64,000 bases of DNA from Polyangium sp. 15x6. Its GTDB lineage: Bacteria > Myxococcota_A > Polyangia > Polyangiales > Polyangiaceae. The position numbers and the translations under genes were made by a program. Below, piece by piece: positions 27,501 to 40,900 of the stretch (positions are counted from its first letter, which is position 1; every line of letters starts with the position of its first letter). The notes beneath the pieces were generated by a model, which saw nothing but the letters and a program-made list of their open reading frames with translations, was not told the DNA's origin and searched no databases. The DNA lies in the NCBI RefSeq assembly GCF_029960785.1, contig NZ_JASBQE010000014.1:62001-126000 (forward strand). Direction: 5' to 3'.

Positions 27501-30500
27501 CGAGCACCACGAATGCAGACGGAACCATGTACTCGGGCAACATCGCGCGGAGGTGCTCGCGCAGCTCGCTCGGCTCGACCCCACCCTTCGATGGAGCGAC
27601 GTAGGCCACGAGCCGCTTGTCGCCCGGCGCGTCCTCACGAGCGAGGACGGCGCATGCACGAACGGCGGGATGCGCAGAGAGCACCGACTCGATTTCGCCG
27701 AGCTCGACACGAAAGCCTCGGATCTTGACCTGGTCGTCGATACGCCCGATAAACTCAAGGTTGCCGTCGGCGCGCCATCGAACGAGATCGCCGGTGCGAT
27801 ACATTCGCGCTCCGAGCTCGGGCGAGAAGGGGTCGTGGACGAAGCGCTCCGCCGTCAGGTCGGGTCGATTCAAGTATTCTCGCGCGACGCCGGTTCCGCC
27901 GACGTAAAGCTCGCCAGGCGCCCCGATCGGCAAAGGCTCGCGTCGGGCGTCGAGCACATAGACGCGCACGTTGGCGAGCGGACGACCGAGCACCGGGACC
28001 GAGGATACGTGGATCCTCGCCGCGGTGACATCGACCGTGCACTCGGTTGGACCATAAACGTTGAATGCCTCCAGAGGCTCCGCGCGCGCGAGGCGCGACC
28101 AGGTCGTACCATCGATGGCTTCCCCTCCGACGAGAATGCAGCTCGGCGCTCCCCCGCCGTTCGTGTACAGACCCGCGTCGAGGAGCAGCGCAGCCTGCAT
28201 CGGGGTGCAATCCAGCACGTCAATCGCTCGTGTCCTCAGGAACTCGACGAAACGCTCGGCGTCAAGCCGAGTCTCCTGCGGCACGAGGACGATGGTGTCG
28301 CCGAACAAGAGCCGGAGCCATTGCTTGACCGACGCGTCGAACGAGATCGACGCGCTCAGCGCGACGCGCAGCGGCGACCGGCGCCCGGCATGAACCGCGC
28401 GATCCAGGGCAAAGGCGAGGTTCAAGGCGGACGCGTGCTCGACGACGACCCCTTTGGGCCTGCCCGTGGAGCCCGACGTGTAAATCGCATAAATTGGATG
28501 GCGTGGGTGAACCCCCGTCGTCGGAGGTACATCGGGCAACGTCGACCACGAGCAAGGAACCTCGTCGACGCACACGACACGCGCCCCGGTGGCAGCCATC
28601 CGTGCCGCGAGATGGGTTTGCGTCAGGAGCACGGGCGCTCGGGTATCCTCCAGGACGAACCTCGCGCGCTCCGCCGGCCACGAGGGCTCGATGGGCACGT
28701 ACGCGCCGCCGGCTTTGAGGGTCCCGAGCAGGCCCACCATCATCGCGAGCGAGCGATCCACGCACAACCCTACGAACACCTCCGGCCCTACACCGAGGGA
28801 GCGCAGGTGATGCGCCAACCGATTCGCTTGGACATCGAGCGCCCCATAACTCATCCGCTGCCCTTCGTACTCCAGCGCGATCGCATCGGGAGCTCTCCTT
28901 GCCTGCTCCTCGACATGCTCGTGAACGCATCGGTCGGACGGGTACTTCACCCGCGTATCGTTCCATTCTACGAGGAGGCGCCGCCGCTCCGAAGTCGCCA
29001 GCACCCGCAGCCGCCCTATACGTTCTTCCGGGTGGGCCGCGATCTCGGTGAGCAATTTCTCGAAATGATCGATCCAACGTCGAATGGTGGATTCATCGAA
29101 CAGATCCGTGTTGTAAAGCCAGTATCCGGCAAGCCCGCCCGCGCGCTCCGTCACATGCAGCGTGGTGTCGGTCCGGGTCGTACGTATGCCGATATCAAGC
29201 GGGGAGACATGAAGGTCCGGCAGCGACGGCTCGACATCCGGCACGTTTTGCAGAGCAAACATCACCTGCACGAGCGGGCTGCGACTCGCGTGCCGCGCCG
29301 GCGAGAGTTCCTCGATCAGGCGCTCGAACGGCAGGTCCTGATGGTCGAACGCCTCCTCCGTCGTCCTCCGCACCTGCTCCAAGAGCTCGATGAACGTAAG
29401 ATCCCCCGCGAGGTTCGCCCGAAGCACGAGGGTATTCACGAAGAACCCGATGAGGGGCTCGATTTCCTGATGGTTTCGGCCGGCGATGGGCGCGCCGACC
29501 ACCACGTCCTCCGCACCGGAGAGACGTGAGAGGAGAACATCGAAGGCCGCGAGCAAGACCATGAAGAGGGTCGCCCCGGTCCTCCGGCCCAACTTCGAGA
29601 GTTCGGAGGTAAGCTCCGCGTCGATGCGGAACGACACCACGGCGCCCCGATGCGTTTGCACGGGTGGGCGGGGCCGATCCGTGGGGAGCTGTAGAAACTC
29701 GGGCGCACCCCAGAGTTTTTCCGTCCAGTATCCGAGCAGCGCAGAATGTCTCTCGCCTTGGAGCCGTCGGCGTTGCCACACGGCGTAGTCCGCATACTGG
29801 ATCGGCAGCGCAGGTAGAACCGGCTCTTCGCCATGTACGAATGCCGTATAAAGCGCGGTGAGCTCCCGCCAGAGGACTCCGATCGACCACCCATCGGCGG
29901 CGACGTGGTGCATGTGAAGGAAAAGGACGTGCTCGTCGACCGCCAGTCGCAGCAGACGAGCACGCAGCATGGAGTCGTTCGCGAGTTCGAACGGTTTTCC
30001 GGACTCGACCTCCGCCATCCGCTCGACCTCGGTGCCGCGCGCGTCGGCGGGTATGTGTCCGATGTCCACGACCGGCAATGCGATCCCGACGTCCGGGTGG
30101 ATGATCTGGCGTAGCTCGGAGCCCTCGAGCGTGAACGTCGTGCGGAGGACCTCGTGGCGGCGTACGATGTCGCCCAGCGCGCGCTCGAGGGCTCGCACAT
30201 CGAGATTGCCGATCACCCGCAGCGCCCCGAAGACGTTGTACGCCACTCCGGCGCCCCATCGATCCAGAAACCAGAGTCGCTCTTGCGCGAACGACGCGGG
30301 TATCGGCCCCTGCCGCGACGTCAGCGTGATAGCGTCTCCCGATCGCTTCGTCCCCTTCCGCGCGGCAGCATCGAGGTGTTCGGCGAGCGCAGCGATCGTG
30401 GGTTTGGCGAAAAATCCCTGGAGTGGAACCTCTCGCATGAACGAGCTCCGTATGCGCGACACGACCTGCGTCGCCAGCAAGGAATGCCCGCCCAGCTCGA

Positions 30501-33500
30501 AGAAGCTGTCATGGATGCCAATGGGATCCAAGCGAAGGACGTCGGACCATATACGGGCGACGGCACTCTCCGTCTCGGTGCGGGGCGCCACGAAGGTCTG
30601 GCGAGAAGCAGACTGCTGTGGCAGGGGCGCGGGTAGCGCCTTCCGATCAACTTTGCCGTTCGGCAAGAGAGGCAACTCGTCCAGCGTCACCCAGGCCGCA
30701 GGGAGCATGAACTCCGGCAGCTTCGCCGACAGCGCGTCGCGAAGGAGCGGAACGAGGCGGCGGTGCTGCTTTCCAAGGAGGGGGTTGTTCGCGTATGCCC
30801 TCCAGGGCAGCGTCTGCGGCCATGGTGTCCCCGTCGTCGCGTCTCCGCGTTCCGCTTCACTCCCGCGCCTGAAGAAGGCGACATCCATCGTCCCGATGTC
30901 GCCGGTGGGAGACCAGAAGACGTCGACATCATAAGGCAACTCGTCGCTCAGCGCGAAGAGATCCTCCGGATCCACGCCTTTCGGTGCCTCCGCAATGGCC
31001 CAGCGGAGGTCGGACACGCGTTCGTCATGCGTTTGCGCGAGCCACGCGAGCGTCCGAGACTCCGCGACGAGTCGCGCATTCGGCACGTTCGCGATTCCGA
31101 CATGATCGGGCCGAGCCGAGACGAGCCACTCCCGCAGGGACGCCGGGGTCCACGGCGAGCGCGTGAAATCCTCGTCGCGCCCGGGCTTCGTTCGCTCGAC
31201 GCATGCCGCGCCAGCACCCGAAAGGCGCAGGACGACCTGATAACGGAACCGCGTGAGCTCGTTGTGAAAGCGGCCACGTTTCAAACGTAGCTCGACGCTA
31301 TCGATCTGCGCCCAACGCGATCGCAGCGCAAGAAAGAATTCCGGATCGAGAAGCAGCTCCTCCTCGTCGCGGATCCTTTGTTCCACGAGCGCCGCGAGTT
31401 CGGGCCGCCGCATCTCCTCTGGCGCCCGATGCAGCTGCACCGATGCATGATACGCCTCGAGGAGCTTGAAGCTCCGCACATCGCCGATGTACACGGCTCC
31501 GCCTGGCGACACCGCCCGCATCGCGCCTTCGACGACGCGGAGCATATAATCGACGCTCGGGAAGTACTGAACAACCGAGTTCAGGATCACGACGTCGAAG
31601 AAACCCTCGGGGATACCGGAGAAGTCGTCCGCCATTCGCTGAAGGAGCTCGACATTCTCGAAACCATCGAGACGGCGCCTCATTCGCTCGACATACGCGA
31701 GTGCCTTGGCGGCATGGTCCGTGCCCCAGTACGTCTCGCAGTCCGGCGCGACGCGGGCCAGGAGCAAGCCCGACCCAAAGCCGATCTCCAGCACACGCCG
31801 CGGGCAAAGCGCGCGAATTTCCCGGACGGTTACTTCGACCCATTCGTCCATTTCAGCGGCAGGAATGGGTTGTCCTGTATAACTCGAGCTCCAGCCGATG
31901 GTGTTGAAGGTTACACCACCGTTGCCAGGCACTTCGGCGTAGGTCTCTTCATTGAGCCGCCGCCATTGCTCGACGCGCTCGTTTTGCATCGCGTCTTCGC
32001 CCGGTTCCGGTACGACGTACGCAACGAGCCGCGCCTCGCCCCTCGTATCCTCGCGGAGCAAGACCGCCGCCTCGCGAACGGCAGGATGCTCGGCGATGGC
32101 GGCCTCGATCTCCCCCGGCTCGACGCGATATCCCCGGACTTTGACCTGCTCATCGATGCGCCCCAGAAACTCGAAACAACCGTCCGCGCGCAGCCGCGCG
32201 AGGTCCCCCGTCCGGTAGAGCCTGCCGTCGCCAACGGGGCTCTCGACGAAGCGCGAATCTGTGAGCTCGGGCCTGTTCAAATAACCACGCGCCACACCCG
32301 CCCCGCCGATGTACAGCTCACCCGGGACACCGATGGGCGCGAGAGTGCCCTGCGGCTCGAGGACATATGCCCGCGTGTTGTCGATTGGGTACCCTATCGG
32401 CGGGGCCTCGTGTGAATCGGCGCAGCGCGTCGCCAAGGACCAGATCGTCGCCTCGGTCGGGCCATACAGATTGAAAAGCCGGCGACCGTGGCCCCAGAGC
32501 CGCACGAGCGCCGCTGGACAAACTTCACCCGCGACGTTGATCGTGTGCAGATGCGGGAGCGGCGCGGAGGAGAGAAGCGAAAGCACCGAGGGAGTGAGCG
32601 TGACGACGGTGACGCGGTGGCGTGCAAGAAATGCTTCCAGCGGTCCGCCGGGCAGCATGGCCTCGCGCACGCCCATGCAGAGCGTAGCGCCGACCGAGAG
32701 CGCCATCCATATCTCGAACGTGGCGGCGTCGAAGGATATCGAGGCGGACTGGAGCACACGGTCACTCGGCCCGAGCTCGAAGATGCGCCTCCCGGCCTCG
32801 ACGACGTCGAAAAGGCCTCGGTGCTCGACAAGCACGCCCTTGGGTTTCCCGGTGGAGCCCGAGGTATAGATGACGTACGCGAGGGTCATTGGACCGGCAT
32901 CGCTCGGATCAACCTCGGGGGACGACGATGCAATGGCCGCAGCATCAGCCTCTGCGTCGAGGCACAACACCGCGACGCCATGCCCGAGTCGATTTGCAGT
33001 TTCAACCGTGGTGATTACCAGCAACGGTCGCGCGTCCTCGAGCATGAGCGCGAGGCGCGCCTCGGGGTAGTCTGGATCGAGCGGCAAATAAGCCCCCCCG
33101 GCCTTGAGGATGGCGAGGAGCGCGACGATGAGCTCGATGCCACGCGGCAGGCAAATGCCGACGATCGTCTCCGGGCCGACGCCTCGTGACTGGAGGTACT
33201 TGGCGAGTCGGTTCGCTCGATCGTCGAGATCGCGATACGAGAGCGTCATCGTTTGCGCCCCATCGTCGAACATCAACGCCGCGGCATCGGGCGTCTGCTC
33301 GACCTGCGCCTCGAAGACGCGCTGGATGCCACCCTCACGCGGACATGTCGCAGTGGGCCCGCTGCTCTTCGCCAGGATGAAAGCCCGCTCGGCGGTCTCG
33401 AGCATGGGCAGAGAGCTGATCCTCGATTTCGGCTGAGCCACGACGCCAGCCAGCAGCGTCTGGTAACGGGCAATCATTCGCTCGATGGTGCTGGACTCGA

Positions 33501-34938
33501 AGAGCGCGGTGTCGTAGACCCAATGGCCCGCGAGCGCCCCGTCTCGTTCGGTGAGATGTACTTCGAGATCGAGCCGCACGTACTGTGCTTCGTCGGGGAT
33601 TCGATCGACCACGAGCCCTGGCAGAGAGATTTCTCTTTCTGGCGTATTTTGAAACGCCAGCGCGACCTGGACCAGGGGATTGGCGCCCGAATTGCGCTCC
33701 GGTGCGAGCTCCTCGACGAGCCGCTCGAAGGGGAGATCTTGATGGGCGTACGCATCCTGCGCTGTTCTCCGGACACGCGAGAGCAGCTCGTGGAAGGTCG
33801 GGTCGTCCGAGAGATCGGCGCGGAGCGCGAGAGTATTGACGAAGAACCCGATGAGCGGCCCGAGCTCCGCCCGGCCGCGACCGGCGATCGGCGCGCCCAC
33901 CAAGACATCATCTTGGCGGCAACAGCGGCCGAGGAGCACCTGGAAGGCCGCGAGCAATGTCATGAACAGGGTAGCGCCCGCGGAGAGACCCAGAGCCGCG
34001 AGGTCTCGCGTGAGCTTTGCGGGGATTCGAAACGGAATCGATGCGCCACGGAACGCCGCTGTACGCGGGCGCGGGTGGTCCGTGGGGAGCCTGAGCAAGG
34101 TTGGCGCGTCCGCCAACGCCTTCCTCCAATACGAGATCAGCTCGGTGAGAGCGTCACCCGCGAGGCTTCGCCGCTGCCATGCCGCGAAGTCGGCATATTG
34201 TATCGAGACATCAGGTAGTGGCGAGGGGCGTCCGTCGGTGAACGCGCCATAGAGGGTCTCGAGCTCGTGCACGAGCACGCCCATCGACCAGCCATCCGCG
34301 GCAATGTGATGGATCGTCACGCAGAGGACGTGATCGCGGATCTCCTCATTTTTGAGCCCACATGCGAAGATTCTCGCGCGCAGCATCGGATCCTGTGTCA
34401 AATCGAAGGGGCGCCGGGCCTCCTCGCGGGCGAGCCGTCGCAGCTCCGCCTCCTGCTCTTCCGGAGAAAAATGACGAAGGTCGACGATGGGAAGCGCGAT
34501 GGGCTCGGGGGCATGGATGATCTGATAAGGCTCCCCGTCGCGCTCCGAAAGCGTCGTTCGCAGGCTCTCGTGCCGGCGTATGACTTCATAGAGGCTCCGC
34601 CGAAGCGCGTCCAGATCGAGCGAGCCGCGTAGGCGCAGCGCAATGGGCATGTTGTACGCCGCCGCGCTGCCCATCCGATCCAGAAACCAAAGACGCTGCT
34701 GCGCAAAGGAGAGAGGAAGCCCGCCGGCCCGCGGCACCGGCTCGATGGGCGACTCGCCTTCTCCCACCGCGACCTGCCGGAGGAACGCGATGATCTCGTC
34801 CCTGCGCCGCGAAATTTCCTCGCGCAGCGCGTCCGTGAGGACGCCGCGCGGCGCCTTGAAACGAAGGCGGTCCCTCTCGACCCAGAGCTTCATGCCGCGC
34901 GCGAGAGCGTCCTCGAGCAACTGTTCGATGGTCATCAC
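21514..34938 (-). CDS. NRPS-2: docking, C-A(MT)-PCP, C-A-PCP, C-PCP, C-A-PCP-TE
   Basis: 4474 aa, second and terminal synthetase. Residues 1-60 form a TubC-type docking domain. Module 1: C (HHIAADG, about 212), A with core YTSGSTG (about 695) interrupted by a methyltransferase (VLEIGFGSG, about 1050), PCP (about 1487). Module 2: C (HHVAADG), A whose pocket reads DAKDLGVVD, the glutamate code of surfactin synthetase, PCP (about 2543). Module 3: C with HHIITDE in place of HHxxxDG, followed directly by PCP (about 3098) with no A domain. Module 4: C (HHIASDG), A with pocket DARHVAFMT, PCP (about 4156). The thioesterase has GHSWGG (about 4288), a following Asp and a C-terminal GTHMSM. Module 1 pocket reads DAFTNALIW (not assigned; five positions match the alanine code of McyA). 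No epimerisation domain. GTG at 34938 overlaps the NRPS-1 stop by 4 bases; an ATG follows at 34935. Confidence 0.97.
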   Translation of the reverse strand: MMTIEQLLEDALARGMKLWVERDRLRFKAPRGVLTDALREEISRRRDEIIAFLRQVAVGEGESPIEPVPRAGGLPLSFAQQRLWFLDRMGSAAAYNMPIALRLRGSLDLDALRRSLYEVIRRHESLRTTLSERDGEPYQIIHAPEPIALPIVDLRHFSPEEQEAELRRLAREEARRPFDLTQDPMLRARIFACGLKNEEIRDHVLCVTIHHIAADGWSMGVLVHELETLYGAFTDGRPSPLPDVSIQYADFAAWQRRSLAGDALTELISYWRKALADAPTLLRLPTDHPRPRTAAFRGASIPFRIPAKLTRDLAALGLSAGATLFMTLLAAFQVLLGRCCRQDDVLVGAPIAGRGRAELGPLIGFFVNTLALRADLSDDPTFHELLSRVRRTAQDAYAHQDLPFERLVEELAPERNSGANPLVQVALAFQNTPEREISLPGLVVDRIPDEAQYVRLDLEVHLTERDGALAGHWVYDTALFESSTIERMIARYQTLLAGVVAQPKSRISSLPMLETAERAFILAKSSGPTATCPREGGIQRVFEAQVEQTPDAAALMFDDGAQTMTLSYRDLDDRANRLAKYLQSRGVGPETIVGICLPRGIELIVALLAILKAGGAYLPLDPDYPEARLALMLEDARPLLVITTVETANRLGHGVAVLCLDAEADAAAIASSSPEVDPSDAGPMTLAYVIYTSGSTGKPKGVLVEHRGLFDVVEAGRRIFELGPSDRVLQSASISFDAATFEIWMALSVGATLCMGVREAMLPGGPLEAFLARHRVTVVTLTPSVLSLLSSAPLPHLHTINVAGEVCPAALVRLWGHGRRLFNLYGPTEATIWSLATRCADSHEAPPIGYPIDNTRAYVLEPQGTLAPIGVPGELYIGGAGVARGYLNRPELTDSRFVESPVGDGRLYRTGDLARLRADGCFEFLGRIDEQVKVRGYRVEPGEIEAAIAEHPAVREAAVLLREDTRGEARLVAYVVPEPGEDAMQNERVEQWRRLNEETYAEVPGNGGVTFNTIGWSSSYTGQPIPAAEMDEWVEVTVREIRALCPRRVLEIGFGSGLLLARVAPDCETYWGTDHAAKALAYVERMRRRLDGFENVELLQRMADDFSGIPEGFFDVVILNSVVQYFPSVDYMLRVVEGAMRAVSPGGAVYIGDVRSFKLLEAYHASVQLHRAPEEMRRPELAALVEQRIRDEEELLLDPEFFLALRSRWAQIDSVELRLKRGRFHNELTRFRYQVVLRLSGAGAACVERTKPGRDEDFTRSPWTPASLREWLVSARPDHVGIANVPNARLVAESRTLAWLAQTHDERVSDLRWAIAEAPKGVDPEDLFALSDELPYDVDVFWSPTGDIGTMDVAFFRRGSEAERGDATTGTPWPQTLPWRAYANNPLLGKQHRRLVPLLRDALSAKLPEFMLPAAWVTLDELPLLPNGKVDRKALPAPLPQQSASRQTFVAPRTETESAVARIWSDVLRLDPIGIHDSFFELGGHSLLATQVVSRIRSSFMREVPLQGFFAKPTIAALAEHLDAAARKGTKRSGDAITLTSRQGPIPASFAQERLWFLDRWGAGVAYNVFGALRVIGNLDVRALERALGDIVRRHEVLRTTFTLEGSELRQIIHPDVGIALPVVDIGHIPADARGTEVERMAEVESGKPFELANDSMLRARLLRLAVDEHVLFLHMHHVAADGWSIGVLWRELTALYTAFVHGEEPVLPALPIQYADYAVWQRRRLQGERHSALLGYWTEKLWGAPEFLQLPTDRPRPPVQTHRGAVVSFRIDAELTSELSKLGRRTGATLFMVLLAAFDVLLSRLSGAEDVVVGAPIAGRNHQEIEPLIGFFVNTLVLRANLAGDLTFIELLEQVRRTTEEAFDHQDLPFERLIEELSPARHASRSPLVQVMFALQNVPDVEPSLPDLHVSPLDIGIRTTRTDTTLHVTERAGGLAGYWLYNTDLFDESTIRRWIDHFEKLLTEIAAHPEERIGRLRVLATSERRRLLVEWNDTRVKYPSDRCVHEHVEEQARRAPDAIALEYEGQRMSYGALDVQANRLAHHLRSLGVGPEVFVGLCVDRSLAMMVGLLGTLKAGGAYVPIEPSWPAERARFVLEDTRAPVLLTQTHLAARMAATGARVVCVDEVPCSWSTLPDVPPTTGVHPRHPIYAIYTSGSTGRPKGVVVEHASALNLAFALDRAVHAGRRSPLRVALSASISFDASVKQWLRLLFGDTIVLVPQETRLDAERFVEFLRTRAIDVLDCTPMQAALLLDAGLYTNGGGAPSCILVGGEAIDGTTWSRLARAEPLEAFNVYGPTECTVDVTAARIHVSSVPVLGRPLANVRVYVLDARREPLPIGAPGELYVGGTGVAREYLNRPDLTAERFVHDPFSPELGARMYRTGDLVRWRADGNLEFIGRIDDQVKIRGFRVELGEIESVLSAHPAVRACAVLAREDAPGDKRLVAYVAPSKGGVEPSELREHLRAMLPEYMVPSAFVVLDALPSTPNGKIDRRALPAPVVDDPSPARRAPRSPTERALMELWREILGMKSVGPTDDFFALGGHSLLVVRLLSAMKSALGYAPSMATFFQRPTIEAIAALIDETEERPRLAASVWLRQRENGAPPYSGLSSTERRIWFLERLHPDARAYQVPRSFRIVGALEPEALRESLFALGERHEILRTGYREDSGAPIRVVWDRAAIVFHVEDLSRLPDDTREASLRALFVTEVEKPFDLERGPLTRVLVARVSAEEHFVLLHQHHIITDEWSTGILVREWAALYDAYRRGEGAAINSPRFQFSDYARAERGALEGGHFEPSREYWKTLLTGAPRLVLPIVRAPRQGGPGPVAHVSFRLGAETSRALGALARALGCTPFIVWYAVISALLARLSGQADFVIGTVVANREVTGTEGILGFFTNTVALRVVLDGDPSVRAWISRARETAIEAYRHQALPFDVVVGDQGMARRTGQYPLFDVSLFEVTGAESLPGGWSPYSLDVPEAVMNAKNALSVAIHHVADRTGVTLAFDTSRVDRAAVIELWDDLHAMLVDAIRSPKKRISELSLPKAREYVAVELPLDDPAPRVDMHDDDAAPRSSTEEVVAQVWRDVLGVARVGVSDDFFGLGGHSLLVVKVAARIRKTLGIDPPLRILLQNTTVAAQAARIDELRANKPMRELAISKARRDGPLLLSPAQERIWFLSKLEEDSTAYNMPLRLRLLGELDAGALGKSLREIVRRHESLRTRFVIIDGEPRQVIDPTALVLPVVDVAEHGAARPFRLDEESPFRAHLHRVSEAEHVLSIDIHHIASDGLSTGVLLGELRELYTAFREGKPSPLPELSIQYADFAAWQRVHLSSEAMQSKVMSLLHALEGAPPMLSLPQDFPRPAHKASAGGSVSRSLSPVLSRSVRALARRNDTTLFTVLLTVFGLELSRWAGEEELVIGTPIAGRSHVELEPLIGLFLNMIALRIDVSGNPSFVGLLGRVRRVVQDRLANQDVPFEKLVAALSPARHVNHHPIFQVVFNMVPADTAALELPGLRVVEETARSSVEAKFDLTLYAVDLEGAIELRAVYDAALFTADRIQHLLDQYEHLLLQICDDPTRPVDEYSLITERARALLPDPQAVLLEPHYASVPSMFSEWAERAPDAIALVRGKEAWTYRDLAQSAAAISNALVELGVQPGDTVAIHGCKSFGLVASMLGVLDAGGAFLLLDPSLPRPRLAAMLEASDAKYAISLIADGDEISSFSPRILREIRVDPHQGLVNRSAFPAALGARAISPNGAAYIFFTSGTTGVPKGVLGVHKSLSHFLQWERKQLRVGRDDRVALLIALSFDAVLRDVFLPLTSGGSLSLNVDDGLVDGRRLVEWLERDRITLIHTVPSLAETWLSDLAEGRAVESLRCVVLAGEPLRDVWIHRLRRTFPSAMIMNFYGATETTMTKFCFEVPDPPIAGVQPIGHPMPETQGLVLRDGRLCGVGEAGEIVIRTPFRTNGYINGSEVDRQRFSPNPYRDDPQDLLYFTGDVGRYRPDGSISIFGRRDEQVKIRGVRVELRAIEVALSQHPDVERVAVTTFGEGMQKQIVAYVVGRREEGRAFSLAPTAAALRHFMQDRVPEYMIPSVFVALDVLPLNTSGKVDRRALPRPNLETAQRQKYVPPRNFHEQRLLEIWASVLDVGPIGVRDDFFELGGHSLLAVRLMAKVEDAFGKRLPLGAIFQHPTVEAMTQLLTSIDETHAWAPLVPIQPRGKRRPLFCVPGLGGNVVGFHGLAKHLGPDQPVHGLQTVGLDGVTRPYSTIEQVVDRYIVEIRAVSPRGPYRLCGHSWGGRVAFAMAQELVRCGEKVNLWIFDSSSPDMVKPKKNDRKEEQVIADFISGVEMTFGEVFSVTVDNLESLTSDERVGVLRGCLEKVGVLAPGASLTHVRGMLNVFQANRGMPYVPRALVPTPFVLFVADDGEELGRRKLEGWSALTAVEPIRVPGTHMSMLEEPHVQTIARVIARQLAELDSLEEA

Positions 34939-37900
34939 AGCTCGCCCTCTTCTTCCTCCATGCCTCTTTCGTCCGACGTGGGCGCGACGCTTTGGCTGCT
35001 CGCCACGAGCTCACGCGTCAGTGTCGCGTTATCGATGAGCGAAGCGAGGGCAGCCACGGTGGGCAGCTCGAAGATGCGCTGGAGTGGTAATCGGACGGAG
35101 AAGGCACGGTTGAGCCGGGCGATCACCTGCGTCGCCATGAGAGAATGGCCACCGAGCTCGAAGAAATCGTCGTGTACGCCGACGCTTCCCCGACCGAGGA
35201 TGTCCTGCCAAATGGCAGCGATCGCCGCCTCGGTCATCGTGCGGGCCGCCACCGAAGAGCCCGCGGATCGCGTCGGTGGCGGCTTCGGCAACGCGGCTCG
35301 GTCGACCTTCCCGCTCGCCGTGATACGGGGGATCTCCGGAAGGACGACGATCCGCAATGGGATCATGTGCTCCGGCAGCGTCGCCCGCAACGCGTCGAGG
35401 ACCTCCTCCTCGATCCTCCCGCCGCGGCCCTCAGCGGAGACGATGTATCCCACGAGAGCTCGCTGATTGCCGACCTCCTGCACGACCACCGCCGCGTCCC
35501 GCACCGCAGAGAGCTTTCGGATGTTCGCCTCGACCTCCTCGGGCTCGACGCGATATCCACGAACCTTGACCTGGTTGTCGATCCGCCCCAGGAAATCGAG
35601 CGTTCCATCGGGCAACCACCGGACCAGATCCCCGGTCCTGTAGAGACGGCGAGGACGCGCTTCGCCGCTCGGCCCCGGCGGCGGCGGCGGTAGGGTATCG
35701 ATCACGACGAACTTCTCCTGCGTGAGCGCGGGCTGCCCCAGATAGCCGCGCGCAGGGCCGATCCCGCCGATGTGGAGCTCGCCCGGGACGCCCACAGCGA
35801 CCGGCTTCTGATGACGATCGAGCACGTAAGCAGTGCGATGCGCGAGCGGCTTGCCGACGGGGATGCGGGCGCGCTTGGCATCGAAGTCACGCGGCACCTC
35901 GTACACGGCGGCGGCGACCGTGGCCTCGGTCGGGCCATAACAATTGAAGAGGCGGACGTGCTCGGCGAGATGCGTTCGGCGCCATGGCTCGAGCACGTCG
36001 GCGGGCATGACGTCCCCTCCGATGATCAGGTTGCGCAAGCGATGCCCCGAGAGCAGCGCAGGGTTGTCGAGCCACTCCATCGTGAGGCCACGCCAATGCG
36101 CGCCCGAGGTGTCGAGCACGGACACGCCTAGCTCGACCAGCTTTCGTGTGAATGCACGCGGCTCGAGATCCCAGCTCGGGAGGACGGCCGTGGCACCGGA
36201 GAGAAGCGCGGGGAAGAGCTGCTCGACCGAGGCATCGAAGTGGTACGGCGCGAGGACGAGAACACGGTCGCCCGGAGACAGGGAGTAAAACCGTGTATAA
36301 TGCACGCAATGCGTGACGAGCGACCGATGCTCGACTTGCACGCCCTTGGGCTGCCCGCTCGACCCGGACGTGTAAATGACGTACGCGAGGTCGGCGAGCG
36401 CAACGCCGCTCTCGGGTGCCTTCATCGGACGCGCCAAAGAAGCTGCCGCCCCGTCGCGCGGCAGGACGACGATACGCGCATCGCAGGGTAGCACCGTCGA
36501 TACGAGCGCCGGCTGGGTGAGGAGTATTGACGCGCCAGTGTCCTTTAAAATGAACGCCACACGATCCCGAGGACTCTTCGGATCGATCGGTACGTAGGCG
36601 CCGCCGGCCTTCAACACGGCCAGCATTCCTACCACCATCTCGGTCGAGGTTTCGACGAGCATCGCGACGAGCGTCTCGCGGGACACGCCGAGCTCGCGGA
36701 GATCGTGCGCGAGACGATTCGAGCGCTCGTCGAGCTCGCGGTACGTTAGGCAGCGGGAAGCTGCCCCCATTTCGTCGAACACGATCGCCACGGCGTCCGG
36801 CGTTCGTGCGCATTGTTCCTCGATGAGGTGATGAATGCATCGATCGGGGGGCTGCTCGCTGACCGTGTCATTCCATTCAAACAGGATCTGTCGTCTCTCC
36901 TCGGGCGTAAACATCTCGAGGTCGCGTACGTTACGCGATGGGTCAGCGACGATGGAAGCGAGCAACGTCCTGAAATGGAAGGCCATTCGTGCGGCCATCG
37001 CCGCGTCGAGGCGCTCCTCGTCGTAAACCCATACACACGTCGGGCCGCCTTCACCCTCGATGATGTCGACCTCGAGATCCATTCGCGCTCGCGCCTGCTC
37101 GAGCGGGAACGGCGCGACCGAGATTCCCGACAGCTCGAGCGAGGCTGTCGGAGCGTTCTGTACGGTAAACAGGACCTGGACAAGCGGATTGCGACCTGGG
37201 ACGCGCTCGACGGCGAGCGCTTCCACGATCTGCTCGAAAGGCAACTCTTGGCGCTCGAACGCCCAGAGCGCCTCCGCCCTCGTGCGACCGAGGAATTCCA
37301 TGAACGTCGGGTTCCCCGTGAGATCGGCGCGCAGTACGACGGTGTTGACGAAGTAGCCGATCAGCGGCGCGAGGGACTCTGGTTCGCGATTGGCGACCGG
37401 CGTTCCCACGAGCAGATCGTCCACTCCCGTATGACGCGACAGAAGCACCTGGAAAGCGGCGAGCGTGACCATGAAGAGAGTGGCGCCGCTCTGCCGGCCA
37501 ATGCGCCGTAGACCCTCCGCGATTTCCTGGTCGAGCCGGAGCGTCACGCTCCCGGCGCGCCTTTCGCCATGCCGTTGCGGCGCAACGGTGTCCGTCATGC
37601 TCGGCAGGTCGAGCAGCGTCGGCGCGCCCCGGAGCCTCTCGCAGACGAGACCGAGCTCACGCTCGAAGACCTCCCCCCGGAGCCCATCGCGCTGCCTGAC
37701 CGCGTAATCGGCGTACTGGATCGAGAGCTCCGGCAAACACGAAGGCCTCCCGCGCGAGAATGCAGAATAGAGCTCGGATAGTTCGCGAGATAGAATGCCG
37801 ATCGACCAGCCATCGAAGGCGATGTGATGCATTGTCAATAGCAGCACGAATCGCTCTTCCCCGAGCCGAAGAAGCCGGCCGCGCAGCATGGGACCTCTCT

Positions 37901-40900
37901 CGAGATCGATACGCTCGTCTCCGTCAGCCGCGATCCAAGACCGCACGGCGTCGTCTCTCGACCGAGGAGCGAGACCCGAGAGGTCCACGATACGGAGGGA
38001 GAACGCCGGCGGCGGTCGAATGATCTGCCAAACCTCGCCCCCCTCCTCCAGGAAGCTCGTACGCAGGGCCTCGTGGCGCCGCACGATTTCCTGGAGTGCT
38101 CGCTCGAGCGCGGGAACATCCAGCGGCCCTTCGAGGGTCACGGCGAACTGGCTGTGGTACGCGCGGCCCAGATCGAGCTGGTCGAGCAACCATAACTGCC
38201 GCTGGGCAAAGGAGGCGGGCAACGCACCGTCACGCGGAGTCTTCTGAATGCGCGCCGGAGCGGCGACGCTCTCCTCGGCGAGCCTCAACGCGTCGACGTG
38301 CTCCGCGAGCAGCTCGACGGTCGGCCGCTCGAATAGGGCACGCAACGGGACGCGCACGCCGAACGCGTCGCGCATCCTGCTGATGATCTGCGTTGCCATG
38401 AGCGAATGTCCGCCAAGCTCGAAGAAATCGTCGCGGATGCCCACCGCCTCTGTGCCGAGCGCATCTTGCCATATGTGCGCAATCGTGACCTCCGTCGGGC
38501 TCCTGGGCGAACCGCCACGGGTTCGTGGTGCGCCCCGTGCCTTGGTCGGCAGGGGCAGAGCCGCACGATCGATCTTACCGTTGGCGGTCAGAGGAATGGA
38601 GTTCAGCACGATGAACGCCGAGGGCACCATGTAGTCGGGCAGGCGCGGCGAAAGGTCTTGCCGTAGCGCGGCCGGGAGCGTGCGCCGCAACTTACCGAGC
38701 AAGGGGTCGTTGGCGTAGGCAGAAAGCGGCTTCAGCGTCTCGACGCGACGACGAATGCAAGGGGCGGGCGCGCCCTCGCGCAGGAAGGCCGCTTCGATGG
38801 TCGCGCCGGTAAGATCCTCCGCGCAGCTGAGCTCGACGCGGTAGGCGTGCTCCTGACCGAGCGCCCACAGTTCCTCGGGATCGACACCGAGCGGCTCCCC
38901 CGAGCACGCAACTCGAAGCGCGTCGACGGTCTCTTCGTGAGCGCCGCCCAACCATTGAAGCGCGCGGAGCTCGCGCCACAGGCGAGCATTCGGGATATTG
39001 TGCAGCAACAGGGCGGGCTCCTTCGAGGCTCGGAGTTGCCTGCCGAGATCGAGGAGAGTGAGCCCCTCGCGCTGGAAATCGCGCCATTCAGTTGCGCCAT
39101 CGTTTCTGCCCGCGCGACCGTGACTCTCACGCGTAGGCCCTACGCAGAGGATCACATGATATCGAAACCGATTGAGCTCATTGTGGACGCGCCCCCGCAG
39201 GAGCCGTATGCGCACATCTTCGATCCCCGGCAAAGTCCGAGGTAGCGAGAGGAAAAATTCCGGGGCGAGCAGGAGCTCTTCCTCGTCCTCCGCCTGCTGC
39301 GCGAGGCGCGCGGCGAGAGCTCCGCGCACGAGATCGCCGGGAGCCGTATGGAGAGCGACCGACGCGTGAAGCGCGGGGAGAAGGGTGAGGTTCCGCAAAT
39401 CTCCGAGAAAGACGTGGCCGCCTGGCCTCGTCGCGCGCAGGGCGCCTCGAAGGACGCGGAGCAAATAGTCCGTGCTCGGGAAATACTGCACCACCGAGTT
39501 CATCACGACGAGGTCGAACGAATGATTGGCGATCCCGTCGAAATCGTCGGCCATGCGTTGCAACAGGCGGACGGAGCGAAGGTCGTCGTTCTCCTGCGTC
39601 AGCCGATGCGCCCGCGCAATCGCCCGAGGAGAGCAATCCGTACCGAGGTAGGTGTCGCATCGTGAGGCGATCCGGGAGAGGACCAGTCCGGATCCGCATC
39701 CGATATCGAGCACACGCGCGGGCTGCAGGGCGTGCAACTCCGCGATCGTCCCCTCGAGCCATTCGTTCATCTCGGGCGTCGGGATGGGCTCGCCCGTGTA
39801 GCTGGAGGTCCACCCTGTAAAACCGAACGCGTCGGCGCTCGCCGTCGGCGCCCCGTAAACCTCCTCGTAAAGGCTTTGCCATTCCTTCACGTGCTGGGTT
39901 TCCCGAGACTCGCCGTCGCGGGTCGGGACGACGTAGGCGACGATTCGCTTCTCCCCCATCTCGTCCTCGAACGCACGGACGGCGGCGTCCTTCACGCAGG
40001 AGTCTTCGCGAAGGGCCGCTTCGATCTCTCCGAGCTCGATCCGGATTCCGCGCACCTTTACCTGGTGATCGATTCGCCCGAGGATCTCCAGCTTGCCATC
40101 CGCGCGAAGCCGGCCGAGATCTCCCGTCCGGTAAACACGCCCCTTGGCGAACGGGTCGTCCATGAACTTTTCATGCGTGAGCTCGGGGCGATTCAGATAC
40201 CCTCGCGCCACCCCGGACCCACCGATCCAGATCTCACCCGCGACGCCGAGAGGCGAGAGGTCACCACGGCGGTCGACGACGTAGATGCGAGCGTTGGGAA
40301 CCGGACGTCCCAGCGGGAGCGGCCGCGCAGGGACATCGCAAACTGCTGCTGCCGACAGCAAAGACGCCTCGGTCGCGCCGTACACATGGACGAAGCGACG
40401 CCCCCTCCCCCACTGCTCGACGAGAGCAGGCGGACACGCCTCGCCTCCGACGTGTATCATGCGCAAGTCGGGCAGGTCCGCCGGTGGTAAAATCGATAAC
40501 GTCGAGGGGGTCACAGCCATTGCCGTGATACGGTGACGCAAGAGGAAATCCCGCAGCGTTTGTCCCGAGGCGAGCTCGTCCACGCCGGCCGTGTGAAGCG
40601 ACGCTCCGACGCGAAGGGCCATCCAGATTTCGTACGCAGAAACGTCGAAGCTGGGGGACGCGAACTGGAGGACACGATCGTCGCTCGTCAAACCGAACGT
40701 TCGAATTTGCGCCTCGGTGGCAATGACGAGCCCTCGATGATCGAGGAGCGCCCCCTTCGGTGTACCCGTGGATCCGGATGTATAGATGAGGTACGCCAGG
40801 TTCTCCGGGCCGATGCCGCTGTCGGGATTTTCCTCGTCACGCGATGCCAACGCAACGTCATCGCCGTCCATACGGACGAGGCGCGCATCCGAGGGCGGGA

